Source: Rhodococcus sp. UNC23MFCrub1.1
Lineage (GTDB): Bacteria; Actinomycetota; Actinomycetes; Mycobacteriales; Mycobacteriaceae
Assembly: GCF_000686025.1 (NCBI RefSeq)
Contig: NZ_JMLQ01000001.1
Coordinates: forward strand, 682,001-746,000
Direction: 5' to 3'
DNA: 64,000 bases
Under the pieces are notes generated by a model. It made no database searches, was not told the origin of the DNA, and saw only the letters and a list, made by a program, of their open reading frames with translations. Of this stretch, positions 19,150-27,206 are shown piece after piece; position 1 is the stretch's first letter; each line of letters opens with the position of its first letter. Both the position numbers and the translations under genes were made by a program.

Positions 19150-19368
19150 GTGACCGACTCCCCCCGTACCGGAACCCCGGCGCTCCTGGTCGCCGCCCTC
19201 GTCTGTTTCGGGCTGGGCCTGCTGGCGATCGTCGTCATGTTCGTGACGCTGCTCGTCTGGGACGATCCGCCCGGACTGTGGATCTATCTCTCGGCGATGC
19301 TGTGCCCGCTGGGATTCCTGCTCGGTCTGATCCACGCGCTGCGGTCGGGCCGCCGAGCCCGTCGCTGA
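19150..19368 (+). CDS. Small two-helix membrane protein
   Basis: A 72-residue protein with two hydrophobic segments (about 9-36 and 44-63) and a basic tail HALRSGRRARR, probably cytoplasmic. GTG 19150 is chosen because TAGTGT (19136-19141) lies 8 nt upstream, a leaderless layout; GTG 19138 is in frame with GGAGAG close before it. It precedes yccF. I do not recognise a named family. Confidence 0.66.
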   Translation: MTDSPRTGTPALLVAALVCFGLGLLAIVVMFVTLLVWDDPPGLWIYLSAMLCPLGFLLGLIHALRSGRRARR

Positions 19369-19395
19369 CACGGCGGAACCGGGCATACTGGTCGC

Positions 19396-19794
19396 ATGCG
19401 CCTGCTGCTGAACGTCATCTGGTTGATCTTCGGCGGCCTGTGGCTCGCTCTCGGCTACTTCGTGGCCGGCATCGTCTGCTGCATTCTCATCGTCACCATC
19501 CCGTTCGGTATCGCGGCGTTCCGCATCGGGGTGTACGCCCTGTGGCCCTTCGGCCGGACCGTGGTGGACAAGCCCACGGCGGGCGTCGCCTCGGTGATCG
19601 GCAACGTGATCTGGATCGTCGTGGCAGGGATCTGGCTGGCCATCGGGCACGTCCTCACCGCGATCGCCATGACGATCACCATCATCGGGATCCCGCTGGC
19701 GTTGGCGAACCTCAAGCTGATCCCGGTGTCGCTCATGCCGCTGGGCAAGGACATCGTCGACTCGGACGCACCGTTCGTGGCCACGCGCTACTGA
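19396..19794 (+). CDS. YccF-domain membrane protein
   Basis: A 132-residue protein made of two YccF repeats, each with a hydrophobic hairpin (LLLNVIWLIFGGLWLALGYF..., then IGNVIWIVVAGIWLAIGH...) and the motif TIPFGIAAFRIG/GIPLALANLKLIPVSLMPLG. It is an inner-membrane protein of unknown function and matches the gene next to cspB in mycobacteria (Rv0870c). TACTGG four nt before ATG 19396 and no Shine-Dalgarno suggest a leaderless start. Confidence 0.9.
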   Translation: MRLLLNVIWLIFGGLWLALGYFVAGIVCCILIVTIPFGIAAFRIGVYALWPFGRTVVDKPTAGVASVIGNVIWIVVAGIWLAIGHVLTAIAMTITIIGIPLALANLKLIPVSLMPLGKDIVDSDAPFVATRY

Positions 19795-19883
19795 CGTCGG
19801 GGCGCGAACTCAACAGAACGAACGGTTCCTTCTCGGCGTGGCCCGAGGGGTGATACACGTCGGATCGGTCTACCATCCTGTGC

Positions 19884-21170
19884 GTGATACTGAAGAAATC
19901 CGATGACCGCACCTTCGGATCACACAGGATCTTCATCGCCCTCACCGTGATCGGTGCCGCCGTGGCGCTCGTCGCGCATGATCGGCTCATCCCGTTCGAC
20001 GTCCCCAAGTTCGGGTTGTTCCGGTTCGGCATCGACGCTCTCGTGTACCGCGCCGGCGGAGCGACGGTGCTCGACTCGTCCCCGCTGTACGCCCACGATC
20101 TGGTCGGCGAACTCCCCTTCACGTATCCCCCGTTCGCCGCGCTGGTGTTCGCACCTCTCGGGGCGATGTCCACCGCGACGACCAACATCGTCTTCTGGCT
20201 CGGGAACATCGCGCTGCTCTATCTGATCGTCCGGTCCTGCTGGATGGTCCTCGGCTTCCGCGACGACCGCAGTCTCCGCATCGTCAGCGCCGCACTGTCC
20301 ATCGTCTTCACGTGGCTCGAACCGGTGCGCATGACCATCTGGCTCGGTCAGATCAATCTCGTTCTCCTGGCGCTGGTGCTGTGGGACCTGTCGCGGCCCG
20401 AGGGCAGCCGGCTCCGTGGCATCGGGGTCGGCATCGCCACCGGCATCAAGATGACTCCCGGACTGTTCCTCGTCCACCTCGCGCTGACACGGCAGTGGCG
20501 GGCACTGGTCGTCGGCGTCGTCACCGCCGCGGCGACCGTGGTGCTCGGCTTCGTCGTGCTCTTCTCCGACGCGGTCACCTACTGGTTCGGCGCCATCTCC
20601 GACTCGTCCCGCATCGGCGACATCTCGTCCGGCGCGAACCAGTCGCTGCGCGCGTCGATACCGAGGTGGTTCGGCATGACCGAGGCGCCGACGCTGCTCT
20701 GGATCGTCATCGCCGGAGCCGTCTGCGTGGCCGGCCTTCTCGTGGGCGCCGCGGCGCACCGCCGGGGGTTGCCGCTCCTCGGCCTGATCGTCATCGGCCT
20801 GACGGCGCCTCTGGTGTCTCCGTTCTCCTGGGGTCACCACTGGGTGTGGCTCCTGCCGCTGGTCATCGTCTGCATGGACGTCGCACTGCGTGCCTCGAAC
20901 CCGCTCGCCTGGCTCCTGCCGCTCGTCGCGAGCCTGCCGCAGATCGCCTGGTTCTGGGTGGCGCCCGGTGACGTCTACGCGATCGGCACCTTCATGCTCC
21001 CGCCGTCGAACCGACTCGAGGGTGTGGCGCTGCAGACCGTCTACCCGACCACGGGTGTCCTGGTGCTCGTCGTCGTGGCTGTGATCCTGCGCACATGTGA
21101 CGTCGGACACATAACGAAGGGGTCACGAACGGGTGACGAGACGGTGGTCAGCACGTCTTCGCCGTCCTAG
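19884..21170 (+). CDS. GT87-family polyprenyl-phosphate mannosyltransferase
   Basis: A 428-residue polytopic membrane protein (about 10-12 helices) of the DUF2029/GT87 family, GT-C fold enzymes using polyprenyl-phosphate-mannose in lipoglycan or PIM synthesis (PimE-like). FGIDALVYRAGG has the early acidic residue typical of the first loop, and SPFSWGHHWVWLLPL is a family signature. GTG 19884 is preceded by TACCAT 7 nt upstream. The acceptor is not inferable. It ends about 380 nt before rpf. Confidence 0.87.
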   Translation: MILKKSDDRTFGSHRIFIALTVIGAAVALVAHDRLIPFDVPKFGLFRFGIDALVYRAGGATVLDSSPLYAHDLVGELPFTYPPFAALVFAPLGAMSTATTNIVFWLGNIALLYLIVRSCWMVLGFRDDRSLRIVSAALSIVFTWLEPVRMTIWLGQINLVLLALVLWDLSRPEGSRLRGIGVGIATGIKMTPGLFLVHLALTRQWRALVVGVVTAAATVVLGFVVLFSDAVTYWFGAISDSSRIGDISSGANQSLRASIPRWFGMTEAPTLLWIVIAGAVCVAGLLVGAAAHRRGLPLLGLIVIGLTAPLVSPFSWGHHWVWLLPLVIVCMDVALRASNPLAWLLPLVASLPQIAWFWVAPGDVYAIGTFMLPPSNRLEGVALQTVYPTTGVLVLVVVAVILRTCDVGHITKGSRTGDETVVSTSSPS

Positions 21171-21238
21171 CTGCGACGACCCGTTCGAACACCTCACAAC
21201 GGCGGCGCGACGCGCGCACCAGGGGAAGTTATCGAACA

Positions 21239-21268
21239 GTGACATGTGTGCCCGTTTCGTAATACTGT
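21239..21268 (+). promoter_or_regulatory. Probable promoter of the rpf riboswitch transcript
   Basis: GTGACA (21239-21244) and TACTGT (21263-21268), 18 bp apart, form the best sigma-70-like pair upstream of the riboswitch. TAATAC at 21260-21265 is an alternative -10. A start near 21275 would give a leader of about 275 nt. Upstream, 21171-21238 shows no further gene. Confidence 0.45.
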
Positions 21269-21305
21269 CCATCACGGCCGGAAGTTCGGCCGACGTCCGG
21301 CCCGC

Positions 21306-21529
21306 CGCGCCAAACCTCGTCCCGCGGGTACCGGACATCCCTCACAGACATGATCAGGGACGAGGGCGGGGGACCCACACGTCCTTCGTAGATATCCGGC
21401 CGGCTCTCGCGGCGCCCCACCGGGCACCGAGCAGTCGACCTAGGGGTGAAGCCTCTCCGCTCCAGCCAGGAGCGCACCGAGGCCGGGCTACCTCTCAGCC
21501 CGAATCCGACAGCTGACCTCGCAGGCGCG
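21306..21529 (+). promoter_or_regulatory. c-di-AMP riboswitch (ydaO/yuaA class)
   Basis: The leader of rpf has the conserved ydaO elements in order: CCAAACCTCGTCCC, then GGGACGAGGGCGGGGGACCC, GGGGTGAAGCC, and finally CCCGAATCCGACAGCTGACC with TCGCAGG. The outer P1 stem pairs CGCGCC (21306-21311) with GGCGCG (21524-21529), and CCTCGTCCC pairs with GGGACGAGG (21357-21365). This class binds cyclic di-AMP and in actinobacteria is often found upstream of rpf and other wall-hydrolase genes, usually turning expression off. The ribosome-binding site GGAGAGGA (21533-21540) lies just past P1. Confidence 0.9.
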
Positions 21530-21551
21530 TGTGGAGAGGATTTCTACCCTT

Positions 21552-22139
21552 ATGAGCGGACGTCATCGCAAGCCGAGCACCACGGGCAAGACCGTCGCCA
21601 AGGTCGCCGTCACCGGCGCACTGGTCGGCACCGCAGGTCTCGCATTCAGCGGCACGGCCAACGCAGCTCCCGATTCCGACTGGGACCGTCTCTCGCAGTG
21701 CGAGGCCGGCGGCAACTGGGGCATCAACACCGGCAACGGTTTCCAGGGCGGCCTGCAGTTCTCGCCGAGCACCTGGACCGGACACGGCGGCGGAGAGTTC
21801 GCGGCCACCGCGAACCAGGCCAGCCGTGAAGAGCAGATCGTCGTCGCCGAGCGCGTGCTCGAGTCGCAGGGCTGGGGCGCCTGGCCGTCCTGCTCCTCGC
21901 AGCTCGGACTGAGCAGCGGCCCGACGCAGCGCGACGCACCGGCGACCACGGCGCCCACCGCACCGGCACTCCCCGATCTGACGAGCATCCCGTCGACCGA
22001 GCAGGCCGTGCAGGGACTCACCCAGGTCGTCCAGAACTTCACCAACGATCCGGCGATCCTGGGCTTCGTCCAGGCCGCCACCGCGGATCCGCAGGTGGCG
22101 AGCTTCATCGCAGCGAACCAGGATCTCCTGCCCCGCTGA
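21552..22139 (+). CDS. Resuscitation-promoting factor (Rpf)
   Basis: A 195-residue secreted muralytic enzyme. Residues 1-38 are a signal peptide (RHRKPSTTGK basic start, hydrophobic core, ANA cleavage). Residues about 40-115 are the Rpf transglycosylase-like domain with SQCEAGGNWGINTGNGFQGG; Glu51 beside Cys50 is the catalytic acid, and a second Cys (PSCSSQ) closes the fold. A Pro/Thr linker and a 60-residue C-terminal helical part of unknown role follow. Rpf cleaves peptidoglycan and promotes exit from dormancy. ATG 21552 has GGAGAGGA upstream; expression is controlled by the c-di-AMP riboswitch. Confidence 0.94.
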   Translation: MSGRHRKPSTTGKTVAKVAVTGALVGTAGLAFSGTANAAPDSDWDRLSQCEAGGNWGINTGNGFQGGLQFSPSTWTGHGGGEFAATANQASREEQIVVAERVLESQGWGAWPSCSSQLGLSSGPTQRDAPATTAPTAPALPDLTSIPSTEQAVQGLTQVVQNFTNDPAILGFVQAATADPQVASFIAANQDLLPR

Positions 22140-22148
22140 CCCACTCCA

Positions 22149-22187
22149 CGAGAAAGGCCCCCACCGACCTGGTGGGGGCCTTTCTCG
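22149..22187 (+). terminator. Intrinsic terminator after rpf
   Basis: A perfect 17-bp inverted repeat (CGAGAAAGGCCCCCACC with its complement) around a 5-nt loop, with TTTCTCG closing the right arm. It lies 9 nt after the rpf stop and, because of the symmetric A/T flanks, could also serve the convergent small gene. Confidence 0.9.
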
Positions 22188-22198
22188 TGTCTCGCGCG

Positions 22199-22390
22199 TC
22201 AGCGGTTGATGACCGTGTGGGGATGCGCGTAGGGCAGCGAGTCCACCGGCAGCGGGAACTCCGTCTCCTCACCGAACGGGGACAGGTTTCCAGCGCGCGC
22301 CGACATCAGTTCGGTGACGGGATGATCGTCGTCGTCTGCACTGTGCGGCCAGCCCGGGTCGACATATCGCTTCTTCTCTGAGTTCGCCAT
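22199..22390 (-). CDS. Small conserved hypothetical (63 aa)
   Basis: A 63-residue acidic soluble protein (NSEKKRYVDPGWPHSADDDDHPVTEL...). It sits opposite the XPB-partner gene as does a small conserved protein in mycobacteria (Rv0863, from memory). ATG 22390 gives the full frame and divergent promoters with the gene at 22463 fit in the 72-bp gap. Function unknown; it ends just past the rpf terminator. Confidence 0.7.
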   Translation of the reverse strand: MANSEKKRYVDPGWPHSADDDDHPVTELMSARAGNLSPFGEETEFPLPVDSLPYAHPHTVINR

Positions 22391-22462
22391 GGTTCATTTC
22401 ACCATTCGGAGTAGCGCCTCTGCCAGTCCAGGTCCCCGGACCGGTCTCTACGCTTGACCTCG

Positions 22463-24748
22463 ATGACCGACAACGAGGGCACGCCGGCGGACACACTCAC
22501 CGAGTGGTTGTCCGCGCGCAGCGACGACGAACTGGCCGAACTGCTGCGGCTCCGCCCCGACCTGACCATCCCGCCGCCGCCCACACTCGAGGTTCTGGCG
22601 GGCCGGTCCGAGCAACGTGCCTCGGTACTGCGCGCGGCCGAGGACCTGGACACCACGTGCCTGACCGTCGTGGAGCTGCTCGCGCACGAGGGCGCCGACA
22701 CCGCCCCGGTCGCCCGCGCCCGACTCGACGAGATCGTCGGCCGCCGAGCGACGAAGAAGGCGGTCGACGCGGCACTGTCGGTGTTGCGTGCGCGTGCGCT
22801 GGTGCGCGGCACGACGTCGCTCACCCTGGTCGCGACCGCACGCGACGCCGTGCCGTGGCGGGTCGGACGGTTCTTCGACGTCGACGCCTCGCTCACCGCC
22901 GAGGTGGTCGGTGCGAAGCTCGCGGAGATCGACGACCGCAGCCGTGAGCTGCTCACCACGCTGACCCGCTCGTCGTCGATCGGCCGGACGCGCGACGCTG
23001 CACCCGGTACGCCCGCGGATCGGCCCGTCCAGCGCCTGCTCGCCGCCGGGCTGCTCACCTGGCTCGACGACAACACGGTCGAACTGCCGCCGCAGGTCTC
23101 GCAGGTACTCCGCGGCGAGCCCGTCACCGATCCGGTGTCGCTGGCCCCACCGGCGGCGTCGATCACCGCTGTCGGGGTGGCGGACGTCGACGCGGCCGCC
23201 GCCGGGGAGGCCCTCGAGCTGCTGCGGCACTGCGAGGACATCGTCGACTCGCTCTCCCGCACGCCCGCGCCCGCACTCAAGGCGGGGGGACTCGGCGTCC
23301 GGGAGATCCGACGCATCGCAAAGGCAGCCGATCTCGACGAGGCGCGGGTCGGCCTGCTGGTCGAGGTCCTGGCGGGCGCCGGACTCATCGCGGTGGGGCT
23401 GCCCGATCCGGGACCGCTCACCGACATCGACGACATGTGGACGCCCACCCCCGCGGTCGACGCGTGGGTCACCGCATCGCCGGCACAGCGCTGGGCCACC
23501 CTGGCCGGAGCCTGGCTGGATCTGCCCAGGGTGCCGTGGTTGATCGGCATGCGCGACGCCAACGACAAGCCGATCGCCGCACTGTCCGACGAGGCCCGCT
23601 CGGCCGCCGCGCCCCGAGACCGGCGAATCGTGCTGGGCGTGATCGCCGATCTCGCCTCGGGAAAGGCCCTCGCCACCGAGGACGTCGTCCGCATCGCCAC
23701 CTGGCGCAGGCCACGCCTCGCCGCTCGCCTGGGCGTCGGCCCGGTCTCCCGCTACCTGGCCGAGGCCGGCGCTCTCGGGGTCGTCGGCCGCGGAGCACTG
23801 TCCACCCCCGGACGCGCACTGATCGGTGATCCCTCCTCGGCCGCGGCGGCGATGCACCGCGTCCTGCCCGAACCCATCGACCACGTTCTGGTCCAGGCCG
23901 ACCTGACCGTCGTCGCCCCCGGGCCGTTGACTCCCGAGCTCGCGCAGCGGATGGCGACGGTCGCGGACATCGAGTCGGCGGGCGCCGCGACGATGTACCG
24001 CATCGACGAGCGGACGCTGCGACGTGCTCTGGACGGCGGCACCACCGCCGCCGAGCTCCATGCACTCTTCGCCACCCACTCGCGGACGCCCGTCCCGCAG
24101 TCGCTGACCTACCTCATCGACGACGTCGCCCGCCGCCACGGACGCCTGCGTGCCGGGGTGGCATCGTCCTTCGTCCGCTGCGAGGATCCCGCACTGCTCG
24201 CGGAGGTGCTCTCCTCCCCCGCCGCCGAGGCCCTCGCATTGCGGGCACTGGCCCCGACCGTCGCGATCTCGCAGGCGCCGCTGGCCGACGTGCTGGCCGG
24301 GCTGCGCGCCGCCGGGTTCGCACCCGCGGGAGAGGACTCCTCCGGCACCATCGTCGACGTCCGCGATCGCGGTGCGCGCGTCGTCCCCCGTCGCGGTCGC
24401 TCGCCCTACCGCACGCCCGCCGTCCCCACGGACGAGCAACTGGGGCGCCTCGTCTCGGAGATGCGGGCCGGCACCCGAGCCGGAGAGGTGCGCCGGACCG
24501 AGCGTGAACGGGTGCGGTCCGACGGCACCCGTGCGTCCGGCGCCGCGACGATCGCGCTTCTCCAGCGCGCCGCGTTGTCCCGCTCACCGATCAGCATCGG
24601 TTACGTGGACGCTGCCGGTGTCTCGAGCAACCGTGTCGTCGAACCGGTGACCGTCGGCGGCGGCCAACTCGACGCGTGGGACCCCGACGCCGGTGTCATG
24701 CGTCACTTCACGTTGCACCGCATCACGTCGGTGGCCCTGCTCGCCTGA
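22463..24748 (+). CDS. Helicase-associated (Helicase_C_3/XPB N-terminal-like) protein
   Basis: A 761-residue protein matching the large 'helicase-associated domain' protein always found beside bacterial XPB (Rv0862c-like). It has an N-terminal helical part (LTEWLSARSDDELAELLRLRPD), winged-helix-like middle sections, and a C-terminal VLVQADLTVVAPGPLTPEL block, then a WYL-like stretch (ISIGYVDAAGVSSNRVVEPVTV). No Walker motifs are seen, so it is probably not an ATPase. ATG 22463 follows TACGCT by 8 nt. It ends 76 nt before the XPB gene and probably works with it in DNA repair. Confidence 0.88.
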   Translation: MTDNEGTPADTLTEWLSARSDDELAELLRLRPDLTIPPPPTLEVLAGRSEQRASVLRAAEDLDTTCLTVVELLAHEGADTAPVARARLDEIVGRRATKKAVDAALSVLRARALVRGTTSLTLVATARDAVPWRVGRFFDVDASLTAEVVGAKLAEIDDRSRELLTTLTRSSSIGRTRDAAPGTPADRPVQRLLAAGLLTWLDDNTVELPPQVSQVLRGEPVTDPVSLAPPAASITAVGVADVDAAAAGEALELLRHCEDIVDSLSRTPAPALKAGGLGVREIRRIAKAADLDEARVGLLVEVLAGAGLIAVGLPDPGPLTDIDDMWTPTPAVDAWVTASPAQRWATLAGAWLDLPRVPWLIGMRDANDKPIAALSDEARSAAAPRDRRIVLGVIADLASGKALATEDVVRIATWRRPRLAARLGVGPVSRYLAEAGALGVVGRGALSTPGRALIGDPSSAAAAMHRVLPEPIDHVLVQADLTVVAPGPLTPELAQRMATVADIESAGAATMYRIDERTLRRALDGGTTAAELHALFATHSRTPVPQSLTYLIDDVARRHGRLRAGVASSFVRCEDPALLAEVLSSPAAEALALRALAPTVAISQAPLADVLAGLRAAGFAPAGEDSSGTIVDVRDRGARVVPRRGRSPYRTPAVPTDEQLGRLVSEMRAGTRAGEVRRTERERVRSDGTRASGAATIALLQRAALSRSPISIGYVDAAGVSSNRVVEPVTVGGGQLDAWDPDAGVMRHFTLHRITSVALLA

Positions 24749-24824
24749 ACCGCCGCGCCGGTGCAAGGCACAATGGACTGGTTGCGCCCCGGTTCGTCCA
24801 TGCGGGGCGCGTGAAGGAGAGACC

Positions 24825-26480
24825 GTGACCGACGGACCGTTGATCGTCCAGTCCGACAAGACCCTGTTGCTCGAGGTCGACCACGAGCTCGCCGGGCAGG
24901 CCCGCGCGGCCATCGCTCCGTTCGCCGAGCTGGAACGCGCACCCGAGCACGTCCACACCTACCGCATCACCCCGCTCGCGCTGTGGAACGCGCGCGCCGC
25001 GGGCCACGATGCCGAGCAGGTGGTCGACGCCCTCGTGACCTTCTCCCGCTACGCGGTTCCGCAGCCCCTGCTCGTCGACATCGTCGACACGATGGCCCGC
25101 TACGGCCGGCTCCAGCTGGTCAAGTCGCCCGTGCACGGGCTGTCCCTGGTGAGCCTCGACCGCGCCGTGCTCACCGAGATCATGCGGCACAAGAAGATCG
25201 CCCCGATGCTCGGCGCGCAGGTCGACGACGACACCGTGCTCGTCCACCCCAGTGAGCGCGGGCGCCTCAAGCAGATGCTCCTCAAGGTCGGCTGGCCGGC
25301 CGAGGATCTGGCCGGATACGTCGACGGCGAGGCGCATCCCATCGATCTGGACTTCTCCGGTGGCCACTGGGAGCTCCGCGACTACCAGCAGATGGCGACC
25401 GACTCGTTCTGGGCCGGTGGATCCGGTGTGGTCGTCCTCCCCTGTGGTGCCGGCAAGACGATGGTGGGCGCCGCGGCCATGGCCAAGGCCCGCGCGACCA
25501 CATTGATCCTCGTCACCAACACCGTCGCCGGTCGGCAGTGGAAGCGCGAGCTCATCGCCCGAACCTCCCTGACCGAGGAGGAGATCGGCGAGTACTCCGG
25601 CGAGCGCAAGGAGATCCGCCCGGTCACCATCGCGACCTACCAGGTGATCACGCGCCGCACCAAGGGCGAGTACAAGCACCTCGAGCTCTTCGACTCCCGC
25701 GACTGGGGCCTGGTGATCTACGACGAGGTGCACCTGCTCCCCGCTCCCGTGTTCCGCATGACAGCCGACCTGCAGTCGCGACGCCGACTCGGACTCACCG
25801 CGACGCTGGTGCGCGAGGACGGCCGCGAGGGCGACGTGTTCTCGCTCATCGGCCCCAAGCGTTACGACGCACCGTGGAAGGACATCGAGGCACAGGGCTG
25901 GATCGCGCCGGCCGAGTGCATCGAGGTGCGCGTCACTCTGACCGACGCGGAACGCATGTCGTACGCCGTGGCGGAGCCGGAGGAGCGTTACAAGCTGTGC
26001 TCCACGGCGCACACGAAGATCGCCGTGGTGAAGTCGATCCTGGCGCGGCACGAGGACTCACCGACGCTCGTCATCGGCGCGTACCTCGACCAGCTCGACG
26101 AGCTGGGTGCGGCCCTGGATGCTCCCGTGATCCAGGGCTCGACCAAGAACAAGGAGCGCGAACTGCTCTTCGACGCGTTCCGCCGCGGCGAGATCAAGAC
26201 CCTCGTGGTGAGCAAGGTCGCCAACTTCTCCATCGACCTCCCCGAAGCCTCGGTAGCCGTGCAGGTCTCGGGCACCTTCGGATCCCGGCAGGAGGAGGCC
26301 CAGCGACTGGGCCGACTGCTGCGCCCCAAGCACGACGGTGGGCAGGCGCACTTCTACTCGGTCGTCTCGCGCGACACCCTCGACGCGGAGTACGCGGCTC
26401 ACCGCCAGCGCTTCCTCGCCGAGCAGGGCTACGCGTACCGCATCACCGACGCCGACGACCTCCTGGGACCGGCGATCTGA
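24825..26480 (+). CDS. DNA repair helicase XPB (ERCC3-like)
   Basis: A 551-residue SF2 helicase. The N-terminal damage-recognition-like domain (about 1-170) contains PLIVQSDKTLLLEVDH. The motor follows with WELRDYQQMA (Q-like), Walker A LPCGAGKTMVG (motif I), TNTVAGRQWKREL (Ia), the DEVH box IYDEVHLL (II), GLTATLVREDGRE (III, RED-like motif), and motif VI QEEAQRLGRLLRP. Relatives are 3'-5' DNA translocases of archaeal/mycobacterial repair. GTG 24825 has GAAGGAGA upstream. Together with the preceding gene it forms the conserved actinobacterial pair. Confidence 0.95.
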   Translation: MTDGPLIVQSDKTLLLEVDHELAGQARAAIAPFAELERAPEHVHTYRITPLALWNARAAGHDAEQVVDALVTFSRYAVPQPLLVDIVDTMARYGRLQLVKSPVHGLSLVSLDRAVLTEIMRHKKIAPMLGAQVDDDTVLVHPSERGRLKQMLLKVGWPAEDLAGYVDGEAHPIDLDFSGGHWELRDYQQMATDSFWAGGSGVVVLPCGAGKTMVGAAAMAKARATTLILVTNTVAGRQWKRELIARTSLTEEEIGEYSGERKEIRPVTIATYQVITRRTKGEYKHLELFDSRDWGLVIYDEVHLLPAPVFRMTADLQSRRRLGLTATLVREDGREGDVFSLIGPKRYDAPWKDIEAQGWIAPAECIEVRVTLTDAERMSYAVAEPEERYKLCSTAHTKIAVVKSILARHEDSPTLVIGAYLDQLDELGAALDAPVIQGSTKNKERELLFDAFRRGEIKTLVVSKVANFSIDLPEASVAVQVSGTFGSRQEEAQRLGRLLRPKHDGGQAHFYSVVSRDTLDAEYAAHRQRFLAEQGYAYRITDADDLLGPAI

Positions 26481-26481
26481 C

Positions 26482-27165
26482 ATGCGCACCTTCGACTTCC
26501 CCGTCGACCGCGCGCACGCCCGGTCGGTGAACGAGACCCTCGGCGACGTGCGGCGGTTGCGCATCTCGTCCGTCGTCTTCGCCGTGCTCCTCGCGGGCGG
26601 CGCGGCCTGGCTGTACGTCCTCGACCACGCGTGGTCCTACATCCTGTGTGCGGTGCTGGCCGTGGCCGCCCTGATGTCGCTGTGGGTGTCCGTGTGGGCG
26701 CCCCGCAAGGTCGGGTCCATCGACGAGCTGTACGCCTCGAGCGCGTTGGTGCCGGCCATGGTGTCGGAGACGCGACCGCGTGGAGCCACGATCCTCGCGC
26801 TGATCGACATCGCCAAGCCGGAGACCACCGTCCCGCACTACGCACTCGTCGTCCGGAACGTGCGGGCGCTGCCGGGACACACGATGACCGAGGGCGAGCG
26901 CGTCCCCTCCGTGGCCGTGCTGTCCGACCGGAGCGCCAGATCCATCTCGGAGACGTGGCAGATGGTCAGCCCCATGCCCGTCGCTTGGGGTACGCGGGAC
27001 CGGACCGTGCTGCGGACGGCCATCGAGGCCATCGATCCGGTCGAGTGGAAGCTGCTGCGCAAGAACCTGTCCGTGTCGGAGACCGTGCGGCAGGCCGAGA
27101 ACGATCAGCTCCTCATCGACCCCCACGACCTGCCCGAGGAACTGCTGCAGAAGCGCGCGGACTGA
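26482..27165 (+). CDS. DUF3239 membrane protein
   Basis: A 227-residue protein with two transmembrane segments (about 36-54 and 57-76), then a cytoplasmic domain with KVGSIDELYASSALVPAMVSE and PVAWGTRDRTVLRTAIEAIDPVEWKLLRKNL, which I associate with DUF3239. ATG 26482 is one nt past the XPB stop, so the two are in one transcript. Function unknown; linkage to XPB may be only positional. Confidence 0.8.
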   Translation: MRTFDFPVDRAHARSVNETLGDVRRLRISSVVFAVLLAGGAAWLYVLDHAWSYILCAVLAVAALMSLWVSVWAPRKVGSIDELYASSALVPAMVSETRPRGATILALIDIAKPETTVPHYALVVRNVRALPGHTMTEGERVPSVAVLSDRSARSISETWQMVSPMPVAWGTRDRTVLRTAIEAIDPVEWKLLRKNLSVSETVRQAENDQLLIDPHDLPEELLQKRAD

Positions 27166-27206
27166 CGCGTCGAGGGACTCGTGACTCGAACGCTAGGCTC
27201 CCCCTC

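Noticed and set aside
18921..19853. 310-residue frame through the repeat array and yccF
   Set aside because: Shadow frame: RR/PVG repeats come from the 33-bp array and the rest is out of frame with the small membrane and YccF genes.
21097..21112. CRP-like site TGTGA-N6-ACACA in the end of the GT87 gene
   Set aside because: One mismatch, inside coding sequence and about 440 bp from rpf; too weak to call.
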